Positions 46,499-57,058 of a stretch of DNA of 64,000 bases are shown in pieces. The DNA lies in NCBI GenBank assembly GCA_936432065.2, contig OW386286.2, positions 267,921,987 through 267,985,986 of the forward strand, given 5' to 3'. The notes below the pieces were generated by a model. It did no database searches, was not told where the DNA came from, and saw only the letters and a list, made by a program, of their open reading frames with translations. This stretch comes from Rutpela maculata. Its lineage: Eukaryota > Arthropoda > Insecta > Coleoptera > Cerambycidae. Numbering within the stretch: the stretch's first letter is position 1; each line of letters begins with the position of its first letter. The translations under genes and the position numbers were made by a program.

Positions 46499-47672
46499 TA
46501 CGTTAGTTACATAAGAAAACATTACGGTAATAGAGTAACTGTCGTGTTCCATGGTTATTTGGATAATGCAAACAGCATGAAGAGCCTAGAATGACAAAGG
46601 CGGGTACTGCAAAGAACCTATCCTGAAATTATATATGATCAAAACACTGTTGGTTCTGAAACTCAGCAGAAGTTCCTTAGTAATTTGTTTAACAAAGAAC
46701 GTTTGATTGCAGAACTAGTGAAAAAATTTAGGAATGAAGGAATCGAGGTGTTCGTTGCTGCGGATGACGCCAATTTATTAATAATATAAACTGCAATCGA
46801 AAAATGTTATAAGTGCGACACGGCTGTTGTCGTAGGGCAAGATATTGACCTGCTAGTCCTTCTTATTGCTCCTTCTCCCTCCAAGAAAGACATTAAATTT
46901 TTAAAATAAAAACAAGGTAATACCAGCAAAAGAATTTACAGTTCCCGAGATTTACAATTCTCAACTTTTTTTAAAAAATGTAAAGAAACAATATTATTTG
47001 CACACACCATTAGCGGTTGCGAGACAACCTTAGCGTTTTTTTCCAGTTTAATGCAATCAATGTGGTTAATAAGAGATGACTTACAAGACATCGTGAAAAC
47101 TTTTAATAATGAAAAAGCTAGTCATGAAGAAATTGCAGACGTAGGGAGCGATTTGTTCTAGCTTTATACAACTCTTCCTCCGCACAAAAAAGTCTAGATG
47201 TATACAGATTCATGTCTTTTAACAAACTTGTTAGTAAAAAGAACAATACTGTAATGTTATCAAAACTACCACCAACTTCTGCTGCTGTTCGGCAACACTC
47301 ATAATAGCGTTTTTTACCAAATTCAAACCTGGAAAAATGTTACGCAAGAAGCTACTGATTGGGAATGGAAGAAAGTCGGCGGTATATTAACCCCAACTAT
47401 GACGACAAAAGAACGAGCTCCCAAATCTGTTTTAACACTAATTTCCTGTTCGTGCAAGTTAGGGTGCGAAAACAGGTGCAGCTGCAGAAGAGCAGGCTTG
47501 CGTTGCTCCACAATGTGTTATCATTGCCACGGACAAGCATGCATGTATGTCGAATCTATGAAAGACGACGAAGATTAATTAACGCAGGTAACATTTTAAT
47601 AATTAAAGGATTAGGTATACATGAGACACCATGTAAAAAACACGCACCAATTACTTTACCTCTGGGGTGGCG
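46499..47672 (+). pseudogene. XPG-like nuclease + CXC-like transposon protein (copy E)
   Basis: In order: 'YVSYIRKHYGNRVTVVFHGY', where the nuclease Asp of the 'FDGY' motif is His. 'KFRNEGIEVFVAADDANLLI' is the helical acidic motif of XPG/FEN nucleases, with N for the last D. Then 'DTAVVVGQDIDLLVLL', the second acidic pair. 'ILFAHTISGCETTLAFF' is the GCDTTS block. 'DWEWKKVGGILTPTMTTKER' is the GW block, with E for G. The cysteine cluster 'LISCSCKLGCENRCSC' is followed by 'RAGLRCSTMCYHCHGQACMY' and an acidic end 'DDED' with stop at 47575-47577. About five stops and shifts. Past the stop a conserved 'GLGIHETPCKKHAPITLPLG' is cut at W-R by the nested foldback and resumes at 49583 as 'GNKYNI'. 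Confidence 0.85.
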
Positions 47673-49577
47673 CACAGTGGGAAATTTTTCAATTTTTTTA
47701 GACAAAAATCCGTCTACATTGCAATTATTAATGGATTTGAAAAACATTTTTTTTAAATAATTGTTAGGTATCACCCGATGTTTGAGCACTGCTCAAATTT
47801 TAAAAACGTTCAACATAAATCCTATAAATATATGAAATTCGTGTATTTTACTTAAGTAAAAATGCGAATTTCTATTTTTTAAAAGTTTTACTTAGAAAAT
47901 ATCCTTTCTATAAAGGATATTTTCTAAGTAAAACATGTTTCTTGGGTCGCTGATTAAGAAAAATGAGGTCCAGTTAATCAGAAATTGATATAACACCAAA
48001 ATACCGAAAAACACTCCTAATAGGGATTTTTTCGAAATATTCTTATCAAAATTGTAAAATAGTCTAGTAAAGTGTATTTTTTATATGATAAATATAAAAC
48101 CTTAGTTATTCAAATAATAATTCAGTAAACATTTACCCTAAGGGTTAATCAGAGAGGTTGAAACAACCTCCATTTCGACAAAAAATACAAAAAATATAGT
48201 TACAATGGTCATTTTTTAGTTTTTGCTTCAAAATAAGATAAGAGAGTAGATTGTGACTTTGAGAGTGTATCTCAACCCCTTTTAATTAACGCAAGTTAAG
48301 GGTGAAAACCACCCTTAAATGGCTGTAGAATTTGAAAATAGGTTTCGAAATTTTCAGTAAAATCAGTCTCCGAACCTTGTTTGTTAAATTAATCATTTCT
48401 TATATACTTTGACAATGTGAATAAGCAACAATTCAATGTGAGTAGAAACAAATTGTAAGTTCTTCAACGTTTTTAAGAAGCTCGTAAGTTAGAAATCGAA
48501 TTTTTTTCCATTTGAAAGGAAAAAAATATTTAAAATGAAATGAAAATTTTTTATTCATTTTATGCGATGTGAAACAATAATCCAATTTTTAGTAAACATT
48601 TTTTAAGCATCCTAAAGTTCAAAAACAATTGGGTGCTTAAAAGCAGCTTAAAATCAGCGATATCTTTTTTTTTCAAACAAATTAAATTTTAGACATTTCA
48701 AAAAAAAATCTTTTAAAATAAAGTCTATTCATACATTCTACTCCATGTAAAACAAGTATCCAAAGTTAAAAAAAAACAGATTTTAAGATAGTCTTGAATT
48801 GTTGTTTATTCACATTGTCAAAGTATATAAGAAATGATTAATTTAACCTTTAAAATAATTTTTATTTATCAAGCAAGCTTCGGAGACTGATTTTAGTGAA
48901 AATATCGGAGAAGACGTGATTCTAAAATTTCAAAAAATTTCGAAACCTATTTTCAAATTCTACAGCCATTTAAAGGTGGTTTTCACCCTTATTATTTAAG
49001 GGTGGTTTTCACCCTTAAAGGGGGTTGAGATACTCTCATAGTCACAATGTACTCTCTTACTCTATTTTGAAGCAAAAACTAAAAAATAACCATTGTAACT
49101 ATATTTTTTGTATTTTTTGTCGAAATGGGGGTTGATTAACCCTTAGCGTAAATGTTCACTGAATTATTATTTGAATAACTATCATATAAAAAATACACTT
49201 TACTAGACTATTTTACATTTTTAATAAGAATATATCGAAAAAATCCCTATTAAGGGTGTCGGTATTTTAAGGGTGTTATATCAATTTCTGGTTAACGGGA
49301 CCTCATTTTTCTTAATCAGCAACCCAAATGTAGTAAAGGATATTTTCTGAGTAACACTTTTAAAAAACAGAAATTCGCATTTTTACTTAAGTAAAATACA
49401 CGAATTTCATATATTTATAGGATTTTTTGAGGTTATGTTGAACGTTTTTAAAATTTGGGCAGTGCTCAAACATCGGGTGATACCTAACAATTATTAAAAA
49501 AAAAAAAATTCAAATCCATTAATAACTGCATTGTAGACGGATTTTTGTCTAAAAAAATTGAAAAATTTCCCACTGTG
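47673..49577. mobile_element. Nested foldback, ~770-bp arms, 5-bp target duplication
   Basis: The ends CACAGTGGGAAATTTTTCAA and TTGAAAAATTTCCCACTGTG are inverted. Arms extend to about 48440 and from about 48795 ('CTTTGACAATGTGAATAAGC' against 'TTATTCACATTGTCAAAG') around a 350-bp loop. TGGCG is duplicated at 47668-47672 and 49578-49582. Without the element, the host sequence reads through in frame (L-G-W-R-G-N). No coding capacity: the frames at 47359-47789 are chance or belong to copy E. Confidence 0.95.
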
Positions 49578-50049
49578 TGGCGTGGCAACAAGTACAATAT
49601 ACAATATTATTGCTTCTTTAAAAATTGAGATATTTTTTATGGGTGAGAGGGTGGAAGCGCTACATTTATTATATTTTTAAGTGGAGTTTAATAGCTACTG
49701 CTTTAGCGTTAAGCATTGACCTTTAAAGTAGTTATAGTAAAGATTACATACACTTTATTGTGTTAACTGGAACCAACCCTTAATGTGTGCGCGTTATTTC
49801 CCACGGTACTATTAATTTTAGGAAAAAAAATTGTAAAGACGTTTTTGATAGAGAATTTTATAAGGAACAATATATAGGCATTTTTATCAAAAAGTGCACT
49901 GTTCCCGAGACAATCTAGAAAACCTCAAAATGGGGGTGGAAGCGACCTCCTAGGGGATGAAGCACACGATTTAGGGGTGGAAACTCTTCGGTTTAGTAAT
50001 TCTTATGCTCTTACCAATTTTCAAAACTTTATGAATTTTGTCCGATATA

Positions 50050-50825
50050 AATCCTTATATGTCTGAACTAAATTACATTTTCGAACTTAGATTTGCAGCT
50101 AATAAAATAGGCGACGAATATTACGAACTTTCTTTTGTTAAGTTAAAAAAACTGGATGGATATGACAATCAAAGAAAAGAAGTACCTTTGTTTCCTATTT
50201 TTTAATTTTAGGATGGTATATTCTTTACAGGTACGTAAAAATGTGTACACATTTTTACCTAAATATCCATAACTTAATTAAGTAAGCACTTTTGATTACA
50301 GAATGTTGGATTCAATCGGTCCACATTCTTTAGCTTTCGTGACACCCTATAGCGTACAGTAAGTAGGTAATAAAAAATGCCAGCATGTTTATAATTAACT
50401 TTTATTCCCATCACAATAATCTTCTCCAAATTCCAAAGTAAACACATTGTCATCCCTATTACCTTGAAGACCACACATGACTGATTTTAAATGTGGTGTG
50501 TTGGTATATGCGGTGGCAGTTGTTTGAACTTCTTGTTCCTTCTCTGTATTCTTTTGGCAGCCCCATGATCCTCTCACGGCAAAATGCCTTGTTTGGCTGC
50601 CTGTTGTCCTGTGATTCGTGAAGTTAGCCTTTAAACAAATATTTTGTGTTCATTCAATATTAATACAGACAGAACCGGTGTAAAACATTTTTGAAATTTA
50701 ATGTTTTTCATATGGGCTGTTCTCGAAATGTATTTATCTACACTTCTTAATTATGAAATTAGTGGGATAAAGGCATTATTATCGAGGGCATGTAATATCA
50801 AGAGGCATCAGCGTATATGTAATCA

Positions 50826-50856
<31 letters not shown>

Positions 50857-51355
50857 TAGGTCCATCTACAAGTCACAAAAATTTCAGAAATTCAGAAAAA
50901 ATCAAACCAAAGGTTCATTAAATGCAAATGCAAATTCCTTAAGTTGTAAATGTTTTATAAAATAGAATAAGTAATATTATATTTCCTTTAATGGTAACAC
51001 ATATGGATGTGAAGACTGCAATGTCCCACCCTGCTGCGTCAATTTATTATGATATTGTAGTTTTTAAAATACCTATGACACATATAAACGTTAGGCCTTC
51101 AATGCGTGAATTTATTTTGATATGCTCTCTTATTACTTATTTGCTATGTCATTATATTATGCCACTTACAAGAGTACAGAGTTATTATTTTTATGCTAAG
51201 AAAGTTATTATAGTTATTATTACCTACATGAAAAGCATGAGTAAACTGTGCATTGCCTGCAACCAGTTACCCTAACTTCAGAAGCAGTTTCAGATAATTA
51301 TGGGGTTTAAATAAATAAAGAAATGTTGAAAATTTTCAGTAAGATAACAATATAT
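50050..51355. other. No gene recognised; CA repeat
   Basis: At 50070-50205 a plus frame 'ELNYIFELRFAANKIGDEYY' continues to 'KKLDGYDNQRKEVPLFPIF' and a stop; it is not recognised and could be a transposon or host exon end. (CA)n lies at 50823-50856. The remaining frames have no motif. Confidence 0.4.
50823..50856. repeat. (CA)n microsatellite
   Basis: About 17 CA units with one interruption. Confidence 0.9.
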
Positions 51356-51778
51356 TGTGACGTGTTTCCACGCCTAGGAAACCACCCTTGCAAATTCCGT
51401 GGGTTCCAAAAATTATAACAAGAGATAACCACTAACACACTTTATTAAATAATTTACTGAATATTTTACAATACTGTTATTAACTTAAATGTACTTTACT
51501 GACTAAAAATAACAATGTTTATCACTTTGTTTTCACTTTGGAGTCTTAACCTCACTTGTCAATCAAAAAAAACTTCTAAACTTCTGGCCGAGAATACGGC
51601 CTTATATACCCCTAGCGATTGCTTCCTGAATTATTCTAGAAACGGCGCGGCGTTATCTAGAAGTCTCTTTTCTCTAATGTTCCAGAACGTTTCTACTGTT
51701 CCTACTATCTCACAGAGGGCATAACGTACAACATGTATTTAGTGCTGCCTATCCCCAAGAGGGTGATTACTCGTTACA
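51356..51778 (-). repeat. Gypsy 3' LTR
   Basis: Begins TGTGACGTG and ends CGTTACA on the plus strand, so it is TG...CA-bounded. On the minus strand it is directly preceded by the polypurine tract AAGGAGGGGGCAG (51779-51791). It contains 'CTTATATACCCC' as a possible promoter element (GGGGTATATAAG on the coding strand). About 423 bp. Confidence 0.8.
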
Positions 51779-51791
51779 CTGCCCCCTCCTT

Positions 51792-53249
51792 AAAGCCTGA
51801 TCGTCCCGATCAGGCAATTTGGAATCATCAGTGTATTTTGCCATTCTATCCAAATGTACGATCTTCATCTTGGACTTTTTGCTTCGTTGAATCTGATAAA
51901 CGACATCATTAATTCGGGTAATAATAGTATACGGTCCTTCCCAAGGAGGTTGAAGTTTTGGTGACTTCCCTTTCTCTCGCTGTGGGTTGTACAGCCAAAC
52001 CAGATCTCCTGCCTTGAACCCTTCTGAACTACCCTTACGGTCCTATCGAGCCTTCATTCGGTCACTGGCTATGGTGATTTGGTCTATAACCAGCTCATGA
52101 ACATTTCTTAGCCGTTCACTCATTTCATCCACATAGCTGTTCACAGGAAGCTGTCCTCCGCCTGGTGTTCCGAATATCAAATCACACGGCAGTCTGATCT
52201 CATGTCCAAATACTACACGGGCTGGTGTTTGTTTCGTAGACTCGTGGATAGCAGCTCTGTATGCAGGGACGAGCGTAGAGGCGACTTCAATGTGAATATC
52301 AGTCGATATTCCGTTGAAGCAACGTCGAGCGCGGTTAGTACTTGGATGGGTGGCCCACCTATCTTGGGAAATACAGCGTTCTCGTCCCACCTTCTAGCGG
52401 CTTGTATATCAGTGTATTCGCAGAAGTTACGTAATTTCAGACGAGGATTACGTAGTGGATATACCATCCTTCGGAGGAGATGTAAAGCAGGCGGTCCCTT
52501 GTCTATTAAATGTTAGGCAAGTAAAAGATCCCTCCTTCTTAAGGGAAGAGGTTCGGCAACATTTCCAGGTTGGGGGTAGCTCGTCTCCTGGCGTCGGTGA
52601 TAGACCCTGGTAGCGGAAATAGGCCGATGTTAAATAGTTAAAAAAAAAAAGCTCTGTATGCCATGAGGAAGAACGGTATGTGGAAATTCCAGTCACGTTG
52701 ATTCTTATGAACCACTTTAGAGAGATGTTCTTTCATGGTCTTGTTATGTCGTTCCACCATTGCATCTGATTGCGGGTGAAGGGCTGTTGTCCGTGTTTTG
52801 TGTATCCCCAACAACTTGCAGATTTGCTGAACACCCCCGGCTCAAAGTTCCTCCCTTGATCTGAATGCAGCTCCAGGGGTACACCAAACCGACATATCAA
52901 ATTATCCCTTACTGGCTGCACAAATTTTGCAATTGCGACACCAAGCTTCCACATCCTGACGACTATTTACCCAATAAAATCGTTCTTGTACTTTATTCAG
53001 GGTCTCATTAACGCCGAAGTGTCCACCGGATGCTCCATTATGCACTGCCTGAAGTACTTTCGGTACTCGACACCTGGGAATCACTAGATGCATAACAACT
53101 TCCTTGCCATCCGGGCTTTCCCACGCTCTCTTCAATAGCCCATCTAGCTGTAAGGAATTGGGCGATGAACTTTTAGGATATAAAAAATTACACGTTTTCC
53201 AACATTCTGGTGCAAGAACCATTACATTATATAGTATGTAGTATAACAT
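51792..53249 (-). pseudogene. Gypsy integrase with internal deletion
   Basis: Minus strand from 53249: 'HLVIPRCRVPKVLQAVHNGA', then 'GGHFGVNETLNKVQERFYW' and 'CRNCKICAASK'. This is the H-H-C-C zinc domain with all four ligands (H, H, C, C). The sequence then jumps directly to 'DNLICRFGVPLELHSDQGRN', carrying the second catalytic Asp. The stretch with the first catalytic Asp, about 60-100 residues, is deleted. 'HPQSDAMVERHNKTM', with the catalytic Glu, follows in other frames. Then come the C-terminal 'STKQTPARVVFGHEIRLPCD', 'FKAGDLVWLYNPQREKGKSP', 'LQPPWEGPYTI' and 'VYQIQRSKKSKMKIVHLDRM', a GPY/F module. Multiple shifts. Inactive. Confidence 0.9.
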
Positions 53250-54030
53250 ACTTCTACAGTATGTAATTCAATTCATACACATCATTGGTTAATAGAATCA
53301 CATACAAAATTATTTCATCATAATTGATGACACTAGTAACTAAACTAATTCATATTGTGTCAGCACGTGTGTATGTGTGCATGCGTAAATATTTAAAAAA
53401 GGATGGAAATATTATCATACCAACGCTAGAGCTTTCCTTTTCAAATTCCAAACATTCCATTCATAACTCGGATCGATGTATGACGATAGCATATGATGAT
53501 TAACATTCATTTGCACTCCTCTATTCTTACGTCCTCTATCTACTTTATGTGTTAGCCTTAAATGGAACAACGCAAATTTAAGCTTAAACTAGGTGATCCA
53601 TTTATCTCATTAGAGAACTTGTAAACTAATAAATTAATTCAAGACCGATTGCAGTGCATACTTCGTACTTACCTAGCAATAGATGCGTATTGTATCAACT
53701 GCTCTTGGATATTCAACAGATTTATTAATTCACACCTTTTTCGAGCCATATCCAGTATGTAAAAAATAAAACTGAAAAACAATTTACGTGAACCATTTAC
53801 TTTTGGTAAATATTCAAATATTTTAATACACAAATATCTAGATATTTAACTTATAGCACCGGTAACTACATCAACATTAGTGTAATCCTCAGCCAAGGAA
53901 GGAAAATGAGTACGATTGGATTGCATGACTATTTTGATAATGAATTAGTTTCAATCTATAGTTTGCCTATAAAGGTGTAGAATAATAAAATCATATTTCA
54001 GATGTAAATTATAAACCGATAACGATAAAA
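53250..54030. other. No gene recognised
   Basis: A/T-rich sequence upstream of the truncated gypsy element. Nothing coding or repeated that I can pair. Confidence 0.4.
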
Positions 54031-54103
54031 TAAGGGTAAAGGTAAGGGTAAGAATAAGGGTAAGGATAAGGATGAGGATGGGGGTAAGAGTAGGTTAGGT
54101 TGA
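54031..54103. repeat. GGTAAG-rich imperfect hexamer tract
   Basis: GGGTAAAGGTAAGGGTAAG and variants, ending GTAGGTTAGGTTG with two TTAGG units, the insect telomere motif. Too short and degenerate to call a telomeric tract. Confidence 0.6.
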
Positions 54104-54344
54104 TATATGTGTAAGCTTATATTCAGACCATCCATTGGGACCATATCATCTCTTGTGACTCACTAATTAAACACCTATTAAGTTTAAATTTTTAATAGTC
54201 GATAACCTTACTGAGTGAGAGACTGTCCAGGTCCTTTGGCAGCAGTTATCATTTGCCAAAAAGTGAGAACATGGTTCTTCCTGCAGCGTGACAGGTACGT
54301 ACTCTGCCGTGTCATCTTCTTCCAAACACAAATGGCATTCAGTG

Positions 54345-55770
54345 TTATCAGCTAATCCAAGTTTGTGTATGTGGTGATTTAGTCTGCAGTGCCCAGTTTA
54401 TAGGCGAAACAGAGTTCTTAGGTGTAACCTGCTTAACTCTAATAATTTTTTGGTTCTTGATTTCAAAGGATATGTAATAAATTTCTTTGAATGAACTAGT
54501 TCTGGTAGTTCTTGTCAGTAGTGGAGTCTCTAAGCCTAGATGGTTGTTTTCGCAATGCTTGACGTTATGCCAAGCAGGAGTTCTAGTCCGATAAATCTTT
54601 ATCTCATTGGCTTCCATACCAGAGTGGCCTGGTATCGAGACCAGAGTCAGTTTGTTGTTTCTGTCCAATCGGGTTAGAAACTTCTGGCAGTTTCAAACCG
54701 TTTTAGAATTGCAACTACGGGATCCAAGAGCTTTAAGAGCAGCTTGGCTGCCTCAAAGGATTCTTATTGACGTGTGCCCAGGATGCATTAGTTCAAGCCT
54801 CCTTATACACAGTTCAATCGCATAAATTTCAGCCCGAAAGACAGTCACATTACTACCCAAGCTCGAAGTTATTCTTAACTTTGGGTCCAGTTCCTTAATG
54901 GGTTTTGGAACCATCTGTTAACCAACAACTATTTGCTCTTTACAGATTGATTTTATTTCGATTCCATTCACCTTTTCCAGCAAACAGGACGTTAAAAGGC
55001 ACCTCGTAATTGGTTGTGGTAAGTATCACAGTTAAAAGCATTCTTAGAATGTCATGACTATCTATGTCATCTGAAAGCCTGTTGCGCGCTATCCTAAATC
55101 ATATTAATAGTCGCTTATTGGAGTCTGTATGTTGCTGACCTGGCTTCTCTCTCCGGGTAGGTGTATAGAGGGGGTAAATCTAGAACGATTTCCACAGCAG
55201 CTGATGGTACGGTACTTATTGCACCAGTTATTTTCAGGCATGTTTATCTCTGCAATCCAGAGAGTTTGGCTTTGGTTGTTTGTTGTAGCCCCCTCGACCG
55301 CCAAACTATGGAGGCATTCGCTACCATTGACCGTAACTTATATCCAATATACTTGCTGGGATCAATGCCCTAAAATATCCCAGAAGAACAGTCTTGCTTT
55401 GTGAATTACCTTTTCCAAATGGGAGTTCCAGTTAACTGATTTCTCTACTGTATTGTATTGTATTTCACTTCCGCAAATGGAATAACTAGATTCACCTAAG
55501 CTTCCATTTTCTGGTGTAAGGCACTATTACAATTTTGCGGGGTTAACAAACATCTGCTCCCTCTCATGCTACCTGTGGATTGCTTCTAGTACCTCTTGAA
55601 GGGAATGAGAAAATACCTTTTCAGATTTCCCTCCAACTAAAATGATGAGATCGTTCGCATATGCTTGAATTTCGACTTCTCACAGGGAAGAAATGACCAG
55701 CAGGTATTCCTAAGTAGTGACCACCAAATCGAGGAAAAAACGCCGGCCCTACCACTGACCGTTTCTAACT
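54345..55770 (-). pseudogene. R1/LOA-type non-LTR retrotransposon: RT remnant, thumb, RNase H
   Basis: Minus strand from 55770: 'GRAGVFSSIWWSLL' (decayed PQGGVLSP-LW box), then 'VEIQAYANDLIILVGGKSEK', the YADD box with Asp to Asn. 'WNSHLEKVIHKARLFFWDIL' and 'WRSRGLQQTTKAKLSGLQR' follow. 'CLKITGAISTVPSAAVEIVL' is the ITGA-R-TPTAALE-LL block typical of R1/LOA-group elements. RNase H comes next: 'WLTDGSKT', 'FRAEIYAIELCIRRLE', 'GSQAALKALGS' and 'LTLVSIPGHSGMEANE'. At least six shifts and stops. The plus-strand frames at 54607-54825 and 55129-55404 are shadows. Confidence 0.85.
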
Positions 55771-55934
55771 GTAGAGATGTCGTTATGACACACAATCGGT
55801 CACTGGGCTTCAATCAGTTCTTCTGAAGTCCCAAATCAAATCAAAAGGATCCGTTTATGTGGATAATACCATGCAATATGTATTCTATAAGAATATTTTT
55901 ATAAAAGTACTGAATTTCAAGTAGGCTGACATTT

Positions 55935-56135
55935 CCCTTTTCAAGCTGAGCTGAAGTCGGAGACCGAAGGATTTATTGTGACTTGTCAAGGTGGTGGAAT
56001 TAACACCTTAGTCTAACAAGTTTGTAGGATCTGCCACCAGGCGCCAAAATCGCCCATGCTGCTTTCTGCATTCGATAAACGCCTTCATACAGGGTTGACT
56101 AACCAACTGGGGCCTGCCATCTAATTTACTGAGTC
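55935..56135 (+). pseudogene. R4-like retrotransposon fragment
   Basis: The plus strand reads 'LKSETEGFIVTCQGGGINTL', directly matching 'LKSETEGFIMACQDGVFNTL' in the element at 7246-8391, then 'CRICHQAPKSPM' with a decayed zinc motif. It is a third, opposite-strand copy of that family, badly decayed, inserted behind the R1/LOA-like relic. Confidence 0.7.
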
Positions 56136-56139
56136 TGCG

Positions 56140-56920
56140 ACTTAGGCTTAGGATTGAAAAGTATTTTTTGTAAATTTGCCAGTGAAAATTTTATAGAATG
56201 TTTTATGCAAACAGATTTTATTATTCTTACACCCAAAAGCATCTATACCTTCAAAAGCTAATAGTAGCTCTCAACAATGCCCGTAAAATTTAAGATAATG
56301 AAACCGTTGAAGAAAAATATTATAATTTTAGTTTGCTATTCTACTCCTGATGGAAAGCTGATGATAAAAATTATTTCAAAATAGACTAACATATTTAATA
56401 ACTTACTATGTCGGATGGTCTATGAAGCAATCAAATCCTTGTTTCTTGGCGAATATGTAATAACGGTTCTGATATTTCGCTATTCCGTGATTAACGTTTC
56501 CTTTTATTAAGAGTCCTTCAGTCAAAACCAATGTCCAGCAACAAAAACCAGCATACTATTAAAAAACACATAAACCAGATAACAATAAAAGCAATTCTCC
56601 AGAAGATCCAATCCAATTAATTAGCGAATTTGCTTGGATAATTAGCAAATTTTATTGCCTGCAAGCTAATTATGCCTTGAAAAATATACGTGCACGGGTA
56701 TATTATACAGCCTGCTCGATCACAAAATGTTTTTCTGAACAAAATCTCACGTAAACCCAAACAGATCCGACGTTTAGTTTTTGAAATTTAACTCAAAAAC
56801 TTTCCTAATTTACGAAGGTGTTTAATATATTTTATCGCCAACCGTCAGTAAAGCCATACATTACCTTAGCAATTTTCTGAAGTAAACAAACACTTTATTT
56901 TACTGTAATAGTATATTTTC
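56140..56920. other. No gene recognised
   Basis: Nothing coding. At 56830-56845 TTTATCGCCAACCGT is the inverted complement of ACGGTTGGCGATAAAA at 60786-60801, which could mark the ends of a larger composite element. Confidence 0.4.
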
Positions 56921-56924
56921 TGAA

Positions 56925-57058
56925 ATCGATCGCAATGTCTACATTTTCGTCGCGATTTCAGATCGAAAAATGCACAATTCCAGCATTTTAGTCCGTTGCT
57001 AAGAAACTATCAGAAAACAGACCGGACAAGATCCGTTGCCAAGCAACGATTAACAAAA
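56925..57058. repeat. Outer inverted arm, left (partner 59379-59530)
   Basis: 'GATCGAAAAATGCACAATTCC', 'TTTTAGTCCGTTGCTAAGAA' and 'CAGAAAACAGACCGGA' occur inverted at 59379-59530. The two arms flank copy F and the hairpin segment 59089-59350. Confidence 0.9.

Larger units (their letters stand above)
45920..50049 (+). mobile_element. Nuclease-family inverted-repeat element, copy E
   Basis: TATATCGGACAAAATTCATA at the left is inverted at the right as TATGAATTTTGTCCGATATA. Arms run to about 46195 and from about 49805, about 250-270 bp. Matched blocks include 'GGTTTTCTAGATTATCTCGG' against 'CCGAGACAATCTAGAAAACC' and 'TCATCCCCTAGGA' against 'TCCTAGGGGATGA'. The interior holds the gene relic (46499-47672) and a nested 1.9-kb foldback. 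Removing the nested element makes this copy about 2.2 kb, close to copies B and F. Confidence 0.9.
51356..53249 (-). mobile_element. Ty3/gypsy retrotransposon, 3' part (integrase to LTR)
   Basis: A minus-strand element consisting of the integrase region, a polypurine tract and a 3' LTR. The 5' LTR, gag, protease, RT and RNase H are absent: the upstream break is at about 53250. Confidence 0.9.

Noticed and set aside
50070..50205. Short frame ending 'KEVPLFPIF' as a host gene terminus
   Set aside because: Could not be recognised or extended; left as unexplained sequence.
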